A program made the translations under genes and the position numbers. Below, piece after piece: positions 9,685 to 18,754 of a stretch of 64,000 bases of DNA. The stretch's first letter is position 1; each line of letters starts with the position of its first letter. Below the pieces are notes generated by a model. The model was not told the origin of the DNA, did not search any database, and saw only the letters and a program-made list of their open reading frames with translations. The stretch comes from Haloarcula hispanica ATCC 33960. Its GTDB lineage: Archaea; Halobacteriota; Halobacteria; Halobacteriales; Haloarculaceae. The stretch covers positions 1,302,001 through 1,366,000 of the forward strand of contig NC_015948.1 of NCBI RefSeq assembly GCF_000223905.1. The letters are read 5' to 3'.

Positions 9685-10743
9685 TCACACCACGTCTTCG
9701 CGCTCGACACCGTCGACAGCGAGAATGAGGTCGGGACCGTACGCGCCGGCGGGCGTCTGGAACCCGGCGGGCGCGTCGCCGTCGATGACCCGCTGGGTGA
9801 TTTCGACCGCCGTCGCCGCCGTGAGGTCGTAGGTGTGTGGCCCTCGCAGTCGGGACTCGACGCGGTCGCCGTCGTCAGTTCTGGCTTCGCCCCAGACGAA
9901 ACTGGACACACTTGCGCGCTCTTCAGCGTCGGGTCCCTCGGTCGTCTGCTCGATAAACCACTTGAGCGTGGCTTTCACCGGCGGGAGACCGAGTACGGGC
10001 GCGAACAGCCCCGCAAATCGCTGCTGTCGGGCCGCCGACGGCGGCATCGACATGTACACGGTCACGTTCGGTATGCCGGTGGTGTGGTACGCCGTCGACA
10101 CGTCGCCCCACGGGATCGAGACGGTGTTCATCCCATCGTGTCCCCAGCCGAAGTCTATCTCGCGCGATTCGCTCCCGACGGTCACTCGCTCTATGCGGCC
10201 GTCGCGGCGCACCGCCCCGCCTGCGTCGATGTGTTCGACCATCGTCTTCGCGGTTCCCTTCGAGACGCCCATCTCCGCGTGAAACGCCAGCGCCAGCGTG
10301 TCGGCGTCGGGCAGCCGGTCGGCGAGGTGTGCAGCGAGGCAGTCCGTCGGGACCACGTCGAAACCGACACCAGGCAGGAGCACGATCCCGGCCTCCCGTG
10401 CTTCGCTGTCCCGCTTGTGGATGGCCTCAAACACGTCGAGCTCCCCGGTGATGTCCAGGTAGTGCGTCCCGGTTCGCAGGCAGGCCTCGACCATCGGCTC
10501 CCACGTCCGGCTGAACGGGCCGGCGCAGTGGACGACGGCGTCGGCGTCGTCGAGCAGCACGTCGAGCACTTTGGGTTCATCCAGCCCGACGACTTCGGAC
10601 TCACAGCCGAGTTTGATCGCCTGCGTCGAGAGTTCGTCCCGGTTCCGGCCGGCCAGTACGGGCTCTAATCCCCGGTCGATGGCCGCCTGTGCGATGATGT
10701 TGCCGGTGTAGCCGTACGAGCCGTAAATGACGACATCTCCCAT
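9685..10743 (-). CDS. Saccharopine dehydrogenase-like NAD(P)-binding reductase
   Basis: A 352-residue protein of the saccharopine-dehydrogenase-like/trans-acting enoyl reductase family. It begins directly with a Rossmann loop, VVIYGSYGYTGNIIAQAA, followed by AGRNRDEL (NADP-type) and HCAGPFSRTWEPMVEACL, and LLPGVGFDVVPTDCLAAHLA. Family members act on polyketide or lipid double bonds or are uncharacterised; the true saccharopine-dehydrogenase activity is unlikely. The start ATG at 10743 sets the Rossmann strand at residues 3-7; an upstream ATG at 10782 adds unconserved residues. Confidence 0.82.
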   Translation of the reverse strand: MGDVVIYGSYGYTGNIIAQAAIDRGLEPVLAGRNRDELSTQAIKLGCESEVVGLDEPKVLDVLLDDADAVVHCAGPFSRTWEPMVEACLRTGTHYLDITGELDVFEAIHKRDSEAREAGIVLLPGVGFDVVPTDCLAAHLADRLPDADTLALAFHAEMGVSKGTAKTMVEHIDAGGAVRRDGRIERVTVGSESREIDFGWGHDGMNTVSIPWGDVSTAYHTTGIPNVTVYMSMPPSAARQQRFAGLFAPVLGLPPVKATLKWFIEQTTEGPDAEERASVSSFVWGEARTDDGDRVESRLRGPHTYDLTAATAVEITQRVIDGDAPAGFQTPAGAYGPDLILAVDGVEREDVV

Positions 10744-10960
10744 AGCGTCGCGTTCGCAGCGTCCCCCGATAACAGTTGACACTGAATCGACAACCTGACC
10801 AGTGACCGCTGGCTACTCACTTCACGAGAGCTTTGGCCGCGCTCTGGCCTCGCTTCTTACTGCACGGTGCCGTTTCCGTCTGAATAGCCCGTGGCGCTTC
10901 ACGCGGTTACTCGCCGGGATCGGCGGTTTGAAACGGGTTACGTCCGTACGGATGCGTAGT

Positions 10961-11377
10961 ATGGACGAGGACAGCTGTATCGTCGCGCTGGACGAGGTGC
11001 CCGCTGACGGAACCTTTCTGTTCACTGTTCGCGACGGCTTCGACACGAAGGAGGCGATTATCGTCGAGTTGTCCGACGCGGTCGTCGCGTTCGAGAACTA
11101 CTGTCCACACTGGACAGACGTCCGACTCGACAAAGGCAGTGGGGCGACTGTTCGGAATGGGGAACTGGTGTGTGAGAAACACGGGGCGACGTTCGAATCC
11201 GATTCGGGGCTGTGTAACTACGGCCCTTGCGAAGGAGCGGTTCTGGAGGAAGTTTCGATTACCACCGAGGACGACGTCGTCTACCTGACCGACGAGCGCT
11301 ACGAGTTCGAAAACCAGGGGCCGTCCGGCGACCACGACCTCTCTTCGCGCGGTCGCATCGGCTTCTCCGGGAACTGA
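10961..11377 (+). CDS. Small Rieske-type [2Fe-2S] protein
   Basis: A 138-residue cytosolic protein with a Rieske fold. Cluster ligands are visible as Cys-Pro-His in NYCPHWTDV and Cys-x2-His in VCEKHGATF, spaced as in Rieske ferredoxins and the ferredoxin parts of ring-hydroxylating or nitrite reductase systems. There is no signal peptide or membrane anchor, unlike the bc-complex Rieske protein at 26.4 kb. No oxygenase is adjacent, so its partner is unknown. The ATG at 10952 is an alternative start three codons upstream. Confidence 0.82.
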   Translation: MDEDSCIVALDEVPADGTFLFTVRDGFDTKEAIIVELSDAVVAFENYCPHWTDVRLDKGSGATVRNGELVCEKHGATFESDSGLCNYGPCEGAVLEEVSITTEDDVVYLTDERYEFENQGPSGDHDLSSRGRIGFSGN

Positions 11378-11413
11378 GCGGCTGGAATCGGCTTCTCCGG
11401 GACTCCGTACCGG

Positions 11414-11704
11414 TTAGCTGATCCGGTACGCCGGCTCTGAGACCGCTTCGCATTTACACTCCGGACACCGGCTTGGTCGGTTTGTCAGGTCGTCGAAGTC
11501 CGTGAAGCCGCACTCCTCGCACTCCGGCGGCGCGACGAGGAGCTGTTCGTCGGTCGATTCCAGGGATTTCGAAATATGCTCTACGTGCGTGAGCGCGTCG
11601 CTGGTCTGTATTTCGAACTCGTTCGCGATTGTCCCGGCGGCCATCGCTTCGTCGCGTAGTTGGTCAGCGATGCGCTGGCGCGTCGTCCGACTTGCCTCGC
11701 GCAT
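11414..11704 (-). CDS. Predicted regulator: winged-helix domain plus C-terminal zinc ribbon
   Basis: A 96-residue protein. The first 60 residues form a helix-turn-helix (TRQRIADQLRDEAMAAGTIA followed by a recognition-helix-like stretch), and the C-terminus has a zinc ribbon with CEECGF and CPECKCE. This matches the archaeal group of HTH proteins fused to a Zn ribbon (COG3357-like). Target genes are unknown. An upstream in-frame ATG at 11719 would add five residues. Confidence 0.78.
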   Translation of the reverse strand: MREASRTTRQRIADQLRDEAMAAGTIANEFEIQTSDALTHVEHISKSLESTDEQLLVAPPECEECGFTDFDDLTNRPSRCPECKCEAVSEPAYRIS

Positions 11705-11829
11705 GGGGGATGTTGGCATCCGATTGTTATAGGTTTTGTTCCGGACTCACTGCGTCGCAGTGACGCTCTCCCACGTTCCTGTACCAGCCACGATACTTTA
11801 TCACCGACGGCGGTGAATAGCGACACCCA

Positions 11830-12696
11830 ATGTTCGACAGAATCCTCGTTCCGACCGACGGAAGCCCCGGTTCCGAGCGCGCGTTCGAGGTCGCCGCGAC
11901 GCTCGCCAGCACTCACGATGCAGCCGTCCACGTTCTCTCGGTCGTCGACGAACACGGGCCTACGGACGACTGGGACTACGACGGCGACTCCCCAGCAGAA
12001 GCGTTCATCGAGTCCCAAGCCGACCACGTCGACACCGAGGGCCTGTCCGTCACCACCGCGGTCCGCGAGGGAGTCGTCCACGACGCGGTTCTCGACTACG
12101 GCGACGAGAACGAGATCGACCTCATCGTCATGGGGACTCACGGCCGCACCGGTGTCCGGCGGTTCCTCCTCGGCAGCGTTACCGAGAAGGTCGTCCGCCT
12201 CGCCGACGTACCAGTCCTCTCGGTCAAAGCCGACGCGGAGCCGGGGACCGTCTCGTTCGACGACATTCTGCTCCCGACTGATGGCAGTAGCGGCGCGGAG
12301 GCAGCTATCGAACCGACGGGCGCGCTCGCAAGCGCGACCGATGCCACTGTCCATCTCGTCTCGGTCGTGGATACGCGATCACTCGGCATCGATGTCGGGT
12401 CGAGCGTTATCGTCGACGAACTGGAGTCTGTCGCGACGGATGCTGTCGGAGATGCGTCCGATCGACTTTCCGGGATGGGAGTCGAGACTGTCGAGACAGC
12501 TATCACGCACGGTGTCCCGTATCGGGCCATCCTCGACGCCATCGAGGAGGCTGATGCCGACCTCGTGGTCATCGGGACTCACGGTCGCACTGGTATCGAC
12601 CGCTACCTGCTGGGCAGCGTCGCGGAAAAACTGGTCCGAACCTCGCCGGTGCCGGTGATGACTGTTCGAGCGCCGGACGCTGGTGATGAAAGCTAA
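11830..12696 (+). CDS. Universal stress protein with two UspA domains
   Basis: A 288-residue protein made of two complete UspA domains (about 1-140 and 143-284), each starting with an ILxPTDGS strand-loop and ending with the nucleotide-binding GTHGRTG-x9-GS motif, so both halves should bind ATP or a related nucleotide. Fused tandem Usp proteins are frequent in haloarchaea and substitute for the homodimer. A role in stress survival is inferred from the family only. Confidence 0.92.
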   Translation: MFDRILVPTDGSPGSERAFEVAATLASTHDAAVHVLSVVDEHGPTDDWDYDGDSPAEAFIESQADHVDTEGLSVTTAVREGVVHDAVLDYGDENEIDLIVMGTHGRTGVRRFLLGSVTEKVVRLADVPVLSVKADAEPGTVSFDDILLPTDGSSGAEAAIEPTGALASATDATVHLVSVVDTRSLGIDVGSSVIVDELESVATDAVGDASDRLSGMGVETVETAITHGVPYRAILDAIEEADADLVVIGTHGRTGIDRYLLGSVAEKLVRTSPVPVMTVRAPDAGDES

Positions 12697-12758
12697 CATC
12701 GCTCCCGGTTATCCATCGATGAAGTCAGGACCGACCGGTGACACGGCGCTTGACCGAC

Positions 12759-13394
12759 CTATCCGAAGTTCTCGACCTTCGCGTCGTCGGTACTGACGCC
12801 GGCGTCTTCGAGCGCTTCCGTGGCGGCATCGAGGAAGTCCGCGAAGCCGTAGATGAACACTTGACCGCCGTCCTCGACGGCCTCGGCGACCGGCTCAGTC
12901 AGGGGCTCGTCGTCGTCGATGACCGAGACGAGCGCCCCGGCCTTGGCGAGCGCGTCCAGTCGGTCCTCGTGGACCGGCGCGTCGTCCTGGTACACGACTG
13001 CGGCCTCGTTGCCGTCGTCCAGCGCACGCTCGGCGATCCCGACCGCCGGGCCGACCCCGGGACCGCCGGCGAGCACGACGACGCGGCTCTCGCCCTCGTA
13101 GTAATCCGAACCGAACGGCCCAGCGATGCGGACGCCGTCGCCCGCTTCGAGTGCGCCGAGCTGTGGTGCCAGCTCGCCGTCGGGGTCAATGCCGACGGTG
13201 ATCTCGAACGCCCCATCGACCGTCGGCGAGGAGATGGTGTAGAACCGCGAGATGTCCTCCCCGTCGACGGTCAGCGTCAGCTTGACGAACTGGCCCGGCT
13301 GTGCGTCGAAGGCGTCCGGCGTCTCGAAGTCAATCGCCACGGTGTCTGGTCCGACATCTCGGACGGCAACCACGTCGAGGACTCGTTCATCCAT
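12759..13394 (-). CDS. Ferredoxin-NADP reductase-type flavoprotein
   Basis: A 211-residue FNR-family protein: an FAD-binding barrel with RFYTISSP (the RxYS/T FAD motif) and a C-terminal nucleotide-binding domain with AGGPGVGPAVGIAERAL and a late IYGFADFLDAA. No iron-sulfur domain is attached, so electrons probably pass to or from a separate ferredoxin. It is divergent from the ferredoxin-dependent korAB operon with 205 bp between, which suggests, but does not prove, a role in ferredoxin/NAD(P)H exchange. The ATG at 13394 begins the first strand; the longer frame to 13526 is unconserved. Confidence 0.85.
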   Translation of the reverse strand: MDERVLDVVAVRDVGPDTVAIDFETPDAFDAQPGQFVKLTLTVDGEDISRFYTISSPTVDGAFEITVGIDPDGELAPQLGALEAGDGVRIAGPFGSDYYEGESRVVVLAGGPGVGPAVGIAERALDDGNEAAVVYQDDAPVHEDRLDALAKAGALVSVIDDDEPLTEPVAEAVEDGGQVFIYGFADFLDAATEALEDAGVSTDDAKVENFG

Positions 13395-13599
13395 ACCTGA
13401 GAGTTGCCGTGACTGGGCAAGGGGGTTACGGTCGCGGAGTTTCACGTTAGCCAGCATATGTTGCCGGTGTTTTCCCACATACGGGGGATTATGCCGGTAT
13501 TCCCTCGAAACTACGGCGGAATTCACTCGAAACCGAGTAGTGCGCGCGCGGGCGGTTACGGAAGGCTTTTCCTGCCACGCTGGCTACCCGAGGGATATA

Positions 13600-15360
13600 A
13601 TGCCAGAGGACCTGAACTGGGCCATCGGCGGCGAAGCCGGCGATGGAATCGACTCCACCGGGAAGATTTTCGCGCAGGCACTCTCCCGGGCTGGTCGACA
13701 CGTCTTCACCTCAAAGGACTTCGCCTCCCGCATCCGCGGCGGGTACACTGCCTACAAGGTACGGACGTCAGTCGACCGCGTTGAGAGTGTCGTCGACCGC
13801 CTGGACATCCTGATCGCACTCACCGAGCGCACGATCCACGAGAACGAGGACGAGCTCCACGAGGACTCCGTCATCATCTACGACGGCGAGCGCTCGACGA
13901 TGCAGGACGTGGAAGTGCCCGGCGACGCGACGGCGCTCGAAGTACCGCTGAAACGACTCGCCGAGGACGCGGGTGGGGCCATCATGCTCAACGTCGTCGC
14001 CCTCGGTGCGGCGTGTGAGGTCACCGGCTTCCCCATCGAGAACCTCGACGAAAGCCTCGAAAAACGCTTCGGCGACAAGGGCGAGGCCATCGTCGAGAAC
14101 AACAAGGAAGCCGCCCGGAAGGGACAGCACTACGTCCAGGAGGAGTACGGCGAGTTCGACTACGACATGGAGACGACCGACGAGGACTACGTGCTTCTCA
14201 ACGGCGACGAGGCCATCGGCATGGGCGCTATCGCCGCCGGCTGTCGCTTCTACGCCGGCTACCCCATCACACCGGCGACGGACGTGATGGAGTACATGAC
14301 CGGCCGCGTCGACCAGTTCGGCGGCAAGGTCGTCCAGGCCGAGGACGAACTCTCCGCCATCAACATGGCCCTCGGTGCGGCCCGCGCCGGTGCCCGAGCC
14401 ATGACCGCTACGTCCGGTCCGGGTATCGACTTGATGACCGAGACGTTCGGGCTTGTCGCCACCAGCGAGACGCCGCTGGTCATCTGTGACGTGATGCGTT
14501 CCGGTCCCTCGACCGGGATGCCGACCAAGCAGGAACAGGGCGACCTCAACATGACGCTGTACGGCGGCCACGGCGAGATTCCGCGCTTCGTCGTCGCGCC
14601 GACGACCGTCTCGGAGTGCTTCTGGAAGACCGTCGAGGCGTTCAACCTCGCCGAAAAATACCAGACGCCGGTCTTCCTCGTCTCGGACCTCGCAATGGCC
14701 GTGACGGAACAGACCTTCTCCCCCGAGACCTTCGACATGGACGAAGTCGAAATCGACCGCGGGAAGGTCGTCGACGAGAACGAGATCGACGCCTGGCTGG
14801 ACGAGAAGGGGCGCTTCCAGGCCCACTTCGCGGCCGCAGACGGGGTCTCGCCGCGTGCGTTCCCCGGCACGACCGACGGCGCGCACATGACGACCGGCCT
14901 CGAACACGACGAACTCGGCCGGCGGACCGAAGACACGGACGTGCGTATCGAGCAGGTCGACAAGCGCCAGCGGAAAGTCGAGACCGCCCGCGAGCAGGAG
15001 GACTTCGACTACCGCGAGTTCGGCGACTCCGACGCCGATACGCTCGTCATCTCCTGGGGCTCCAACGAAGGAGCCCTGCGCGAGGGGCTGACGCTGCTGG
15101 AGGAAGACGACTACGACGTGCGGTTCCTCTCGGTACCGTACATCTTCCCGCGACCGGACCTCTCCGAAGAAATCGAAGCCGCAGAGGACGTCATCGTCGT
15201 CGAGTGTAATGCCACCGGCCAGTTCGCGGACGTCATCGAACACGACGTCCTCGAACGGGTTCAGCGCATCAACAAGTACAACGGCGTGCGGTTCAAAGCA
15301 GACGAACTGGCAACCGAGATCAAGCAAACGCTTGACACACCCCCGGAGGCAACACAATGA
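13600..15360 (+). CDS. korA: 2-oxoacid:ferredoxin oxidoreductase, fused gamma-alpha subunit
   Basis: A 586-residue fusion. The N-terminal gamma domain (about 1-190) opens with AIGGEAGDGIDSTGKIFAQAL; the alpha domain follows with AGCRFYAGYPITPATDVMEYM and SGPGIDLMTETFGL, and a C-terminal domain with ISWGSNEGAL. With KorB it oxidises 2-oxoglutarate or a related 2-oxoacid to the acyl-CoA, passing electrons to ferredoxin, in place of the NAD-linked dehydrogenase complex. The size and opening sequence fit the haloarchaeal KorA rather than the longer pyruvate enzyme PorA, but substrate cannot be proved here. Start at the ATG right after GATATA; in-frame upstream extension is not conserved. Confidence 0.9.
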   Translation: MPEDLNWAIGGEAGDGIDSTGKIFAQALSRAGRHVFTSKDFASRIRGGYTAYKVRTSVDRVESVVDRLDILIALTERTIHENEDELHEDSVIIYDGERSTMQDVEVPGDATALEVPLKRLAEDAGGAIMLNVVALGAACEVTGFPIENLDESLEKRFGDKGEAIVENNKEAARKGQHYVQEEYGEFDYDMETTDEDYVLLNGDEAIGMGAIAAGCRFYAGYPITPATDVMEYMTGRVDQFGGKVVQAEDELSAINMALGAARAGARAMTATSGPGIDLMTETFGLVATSETPLVICDVMRSGPSTGMPTKQEQGDLNMTLYGGHGEIPRFVVAPTTVSECFWKTVEAFNLAEKYQTPVFLVSDLAMAVTEQTFSPETFDMDEVEIDRGKVVDENEIDAWLDEKGRFQAHFAAADGVSPRAFPGTTDGAHMTTGLEHDELGRRTEDTDVRIEQVDKRQRKVETAREQEDFDYREFGDSDADTLVISWGSNEGALREGLTLLEEDDYDVRFLSVPYIFPRPDLSEEIEAAEDVIVVECNATGQFADVIEHDVLERVQRINKYNGVRFKADELATEIKQTLDTPPEATQ

Positions 15361-16220
15361 GTTCCGACGTTCGCTTCACAGACTTCAAATCCGACAAGCA
15401 ACCGACCTGGTGTCCCGGCTGCGGTGACTTCGGGACGATGAACGGCATGATGAAGGCACTGGCAGAGACGGGCAACGACCCCGACAACACCTTCATCGTC
15501 GCCGGTATCGGCTGTTCCGGTAAGATCGGGACGTATATGCACAGCTACGCCCTTCACGGCGTCCACGGCCGCGCCCTGCCGGTGGGCATCGGCGTGAAGA
15601 TGGCCAACCCGGACCTCGAAGTGATGGTCTCGGGCGGCGACGGTGACGGGTACTCTATCGGTGCCGGCCACTTCATCCACGCCGTCCGCCGGAACGTCGA
15701 CATGAGCTACGTCGTGATGGACAACCGCATCTACGGGCTGACCAAGGGGCAGGCCTCGCCGACGAGCCGCGAGGACTTCGAGACCTCGACCTCGCCCGAC
15801 GGGCCGAACCAGCCGCCGGTCAACCCGAAGGCGCTGGCGCTGGCCTCCGGTGCGACGTTCATCGCGCAGTCGTTCTCCTCGAACGCACAGCGACACGCCG
15901 AGATCGTCAAGCAGGCCGTCGAACACGACGGCTTCGGCTTCGTGAACGTCTACTCACCGTGTGTGACGTTCAACGACGTGGACACCTACGACTACTTCCG
16001 CGACGCCATCGTCGACCTCGACGAGACCGACCACGACCCGTCCGACCGCGACCAGGCCAAGGACAAGATCCTCGAAAGCGAAAAGGAGTACATGGGCGTC
16101 CTGTATCAGGACGAAGACTCCGTTCCCTTCGAGGAACGCGAGGGCGTCGAGGGCTCGATGGCCGAGATCCCCGACGGCGCGCCTGAAGGTGCGATGGATC
16201 TCGTCCGCGAGTTCTACTAG
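15357..16220 (+). CDS. korB: 2-oxoacid:ferredoxin oxidoreductase, beta subunit
   Basis: The 287-residue thiamine-diphosphate-binding subunit. It shows TWCPGCGDFG near the N-terminus, IGCSGKIGTYM, and the TPP motif GGDGDGYSIGAGHFIHAVRRN ending with DNRIYGLTKGQ. The TPP-bound site decarboxylates the 2-oxoacid; the cluster is held with cysteines in this subunit. The ATG overlaps the korA stop by 4 bp (ATGA), so both are one operon. A T-rich stretch at 16223-16229 directly after the stop codon probably ends transcription. Confidence 0.93.
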   Translation: MSSDVRFTDFKSDKQPTWCPGCGDFGTMNGMMKALAETGNDPDNTFIVAGIGCSGKIGTYMHSYALHGVHGRALPVGIGVKMANPDLEVMVSGGDGDGYSIGAGHFIHAVRRNVDMSYVVMDNRIYGLTKGQASPTSREDFETSTSPDGPNQPPVNPKALALASGATFIAQSFSSNAQRHAEIVKQAVEHDGFGFVNVYSPCVTFNDVDTYDYFRDAIVDLDETDHDPSDRDQAKDKILESEKEYMGVLYQDEDSVPFEEREGVEGSMAEIPDGAPEGAMDLVREFY

Positions 16221-16222
16221 TA

Positions 16223-16347
16223 CCTTTTTCGACGGGGGGTTCGCGCTCGCCACTGGCGAGCGCTCAACCCCCGCCCAAAAATCTACGCTAAAAAGGCGAC
16301 TTCGCGGCGCGCCGCGAAGTCGTGAAACGGCGGCCTGCGGCCGCCGT
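16223..16347. terminator. T-run and three consecutive hairpins downstream of korB
   Basis: After a T-run at 16225-16229 come three strong inverted repeats: 16235-16272 (16 paired bases with a small bulge and a 3-nt loop), 16297-16322 (a perfect 26-bp palindrome), and 16327-16347 (9-bp stem with TGC loop). They occupy nearly all the space before the methyltransferase promoter. The T-run is a plausible archaeal terminator; the role of the hairpins is unknown. Confidence 0.6.
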
Positions 16348-16440
16348 ATGCTGGTGGTTCTATTTGAACCGGTAACAGTGACGGTTTCTCAGTAGTAAAT
16401 CCCAGGGCCGAGTTGAGTCGAGTGCAACGCTACCGAATGG

Positions 16441-16450
16441 TTTTATTTAT
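16441..16450 (+). promoter_or_regulatory. TATA box of the methyltransferase gene
   Basis: TTTTATTTAT is centred about 31 bp upstream of the ATG at 16477, the spacing expected for a leaderless haloarchaeal transcript. It supports that start over the other frames that open nearby. Confidence 0.6.
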
Positions 16451-16476
16451 GACAGCTGAATGGGCAGTGTACGGAA

Positions 16477-17262
16477 ATGGGCGGCACACTCGACTACGAC
16501 GAGGCGGAAGCCCGGCAAGAGGAAGCGATATACAGCACGCCGGCGGCCGTGGCGCGACGGGATCGAGTACGGGACCTGTTCGCGCCCGAACCAGGCGACA
16601 AGGTTCTCTCTATCGGCTGTGGGCCGGGCTTTGAGCCGGCGGAGATCGGCTGGGCGGTCGGCAATGCGGGACACGTTCACGGTATCGACCGGAGCAAGGC
16701 GATGCTCGAACTCTCCCGAGCGCGCTGTGCCCCGCTACCGCAGGTGACCCTAGCACAGGGAAACGCCGATGACCTCCCAGTGGCCGACGAATCGGCTGAC
16801 GCGGCCGTTGCGGTGCAGGTGTTCGAGTACCTCGAAACAGTTGCTTCGGCTGTTTCGGAACTGGCCCGAGTTCTGCGGCCCGGCGGGACAGCTGTCGTCT
16901 GTGACGCCGACTTTTCCTCGCTGGTGTGGCGCAGCCCCAATCCCGAACGAATGGCGCGCGTTCTCGATGCCTTCGACGACCACTGCCCGCACCCGCGGCT
17001 GGGTTCCCACCTTGCCCCGCATCTTCGCGGGGCCGGACTGACGATTGACCGGGTCGAACCGAACACCATCGTCAACACCAGCCTCGACGACACCTTCGCG
17101 GCCCACCTCATGACGTTCATCGAGGACTACGCGGCCGACCACGAGGCAATCGGGCCGAGAGAGGCACAGGCCTGGGCCGATGACCTCCGAGAACAGGCGG
17201 CTCACGGGGAGACCTTTTTTAGTTTCACGCAGTACTGCTACCTCGTTCACAAGCCTGCGTAG
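16477..17262 (+). CDS. Class I SAM-dependent methyltransferase
   Basis: A 261-residue Rossmann-type methyltransferase resembling UbiE and other type 11 enzymes. Motif I is VLSIGCGPGFEPAEIG (about residues 44-59), the acidic ribose-binding residue follows in VHGIDRSKAML, and motif II/III is near AQGNADDLPVADESADAAV, then LARVLRPGGTAVVCDAD. The substrate cannot be deduced; related proteins methylate quinones, sterols or small acids. It stands alone with its own promoter. Confidence 0.85.
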   Translation: MGGTLDYDEAEARQEEAIYSTPAAVARRDRVRDLFAPEPGDKVLSIGCGPGFEPAEIGWAVGNAGHVHGIDRSKAMLELSRARCAPLPQVTLAQGNADDLPVADESADAAVAVQVFEYLETVASAVSELARVLRPGGTAVVCDADFSSLVWRSPNPERMARVLDAFDDHCPHPRLGSHLAPHLRGAGLTIDRVEPNTIVNTSLDDTFAAHLMTFIEDYAADHEAIGPREAQAWADDLREQAAHGETFFSFTQYCYLVHKPA

Positions 17263-17361
17263 CGGTCTCAGTATCCCGACCACAGACTGTGCTGTGGCCT
17301 TGATTCCCACACACAATAGAATCGGGTTCGGACCCATATGCAGGTATCCCCAATGAAAGGT

Positions 17362-18732
17362 ATGCACGTCTTCTGGCACCAGCGTGACCTCCGGATACCG
17401 GACAACCGGGGGTTGACTGCCGCCGCCGCAGACGACGAAGTGTTACCGGTGTACGTTATCGACACAGACCTGCTGGCAAGCGTCGGGAAGCGCCAGCGGG
17501 CGTTCCTGCTGGCCGGTGTGCGAGCGCTGAAACAGGCCTATCGGGACCACGGTGGGGACTTGCTCGTCAGGAAGGGGGCCGCCGTCGATGTGCTTTCGGA
17601 CGTCGTCGAAAAGTACAACGCTGACCGCGTGTACTACAACGAGCATTACCGTCCCGCGCGACGCAACCGCCAACGCCGCGTCGACGACGCGCTCTCGACG
17701 AAATCGCTGACCGACCTCGCGCTGGTCGACCCGGCCGGACTTGACCGCGAGTACGAGAACCACAGTCGCTTCTACGACGACTGGCAGGCCCACCACAAGC
17801 TACCGCCGGTCGGGAGTCCGGACTCGGACTCGCTCGTCGATGTGTCGGACCCGACGACGGCCCCGACCATCGATACGGATATCGACCTGCCGACGCCCGG
17901 CTACGAGGGCGCACGGCAGCGGTACGACGACTTCCTCACCGGCGGTATCGAGACCTACAACGACACCCGCGACGACATGCGGGCCGCCGTTGAGCGGCCC
18001 ACCAGCGCCGTCTCGCGTATGTCGCCGTATCTCGCAGCGGGGATGATCGGCATCCGCGAGATGTGGCGCGACGCGTCCGACCGCCACGCCGAAGCCACCG
18101 GCGACGCCCAGCGGAACATCCAGAAGTACCGCTACGAACTCTCCTGGCGCGAGCAGAACTACCATCTACTGTACTACAACCCCACATTGCTGTCGGAGAA
18201 CTACAAGGCGTTCCCGAACCCCATCGAATGGGAAAACGACGCGGATGACTTCGAGGCCTGGAAGCGTGGCGAAACTGGATATCCGTTCGTCGACGCTGGC
18301 ATGCGCCAGCTCGAACGGGAGGGATACATCCACAACCGACCGCGTCAGAACGTCGCTTCCTTCCTCACGAAGCATCTCCTCGTGGACTGGCGCGAGGGGG
18401 CCCGTCATTTCCGCCGGAAGCTCGTTGACCACGATCCCGCCAGCAACGCCGCGAACTGGCAGTGGACAGCATCGACCGGGACCGACTCCGTGGACGTACG
18501 TATCTTCGACCCGGTCGCACAGATGAGCAAGTACGACAGCGGGGCGGACTACGTCACGGAGTATGTGCCAGAGCTTCGCGACGTTCCGGCGAACATGATC
18601 GTCGACTGGCCGACGCTCTCGAACGGCGAACGCGAGGAACTGGCACCGGAGTACCCACATCCAATCGTCGACCGGAACGCCGCCTACGAGCGAGCCCAGC
18701 GCGTGTTCGAGACAGCGCTGGGGAAACGCTGA
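17362..18732 (+). CDS. phr: DNA photolyase/cryptochrome family protein
   Basis: An FAD-containing protein of the class I photolyase/cryptochrome superfamily that uses blue light to repair UV dimers. The N-terminal antenna domain starts MHVFWHQRDLRIPDNRG and the C-terminal FAD-binding part contains TSAVSRMSPYLAAGMIGIREMW, ELSWREQNYH, PFVDAGMRQLEREGYIHNRPRQ and ASNAANWQWTASTGTD, which line the flavin and lesion site. All catalytic regions are complete (456 residues from this start). ATGs at 17338 and 17353 are possible earlier starts. Whether it repairs CPDs, 6-4 lesions or is a cryptochrome cannot be told from motifs alone; repair is likely in this sun-exposed group. Confidence 0.9.
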   Translation: MHVFWHQRDLRIPDNRGLTAAAADDEVLPVYVIDTDLLASVGKRQRAFLLAGVRALKQAYRDHGGDLLVRKGAAVDVLSDVVEKYNADRVYYNEHYRPARRNRQRRVDDALSTKSLTDLALVDPAGLDREYENHSRFYDDWQAHHKLPPVGSPDSDSLVDVSDPTTAPTIDTDIDLPTPGYEGARQRYDDFLTGGIETYNDTRDDMRAAVERPTSAVSRMSPYLAAGMIGIREMWRDASDRHAEATGDAQRNIQKYRYELSWREQNYHLLYYNPTLLSENYKAFPNPIEWENDADDFEAWKRGETGYPFVDAGMRQLEREGYIHNRPRQNVASFLTKHLLVDWREGARHFRRKLVDHDPASNAANWQWTASTGTDSVDVRIFDPVAQMSKYDSGADYVTEYVPELRDVPANMIVDWPTLSNGEREELAPEYPHPIVDRNAAYERAQRVFETALGKR

Positions 18733-18754
18733 GGGAGGGTCGAGGGAAGTGGCG

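Noticed and set aside
9519-9728. A 69-codon plus-strand frame in the amyH upstream region
   Set aside because: Lies in AT-rich promoter-like DNA, has no acidic bias, and overlaps the end of the reductase gene.
13768-15357. A 529-codon minus-strand open frame opposite korA
   Set aside because: No motif or realistic composition; korA on the plus strand is well supported.
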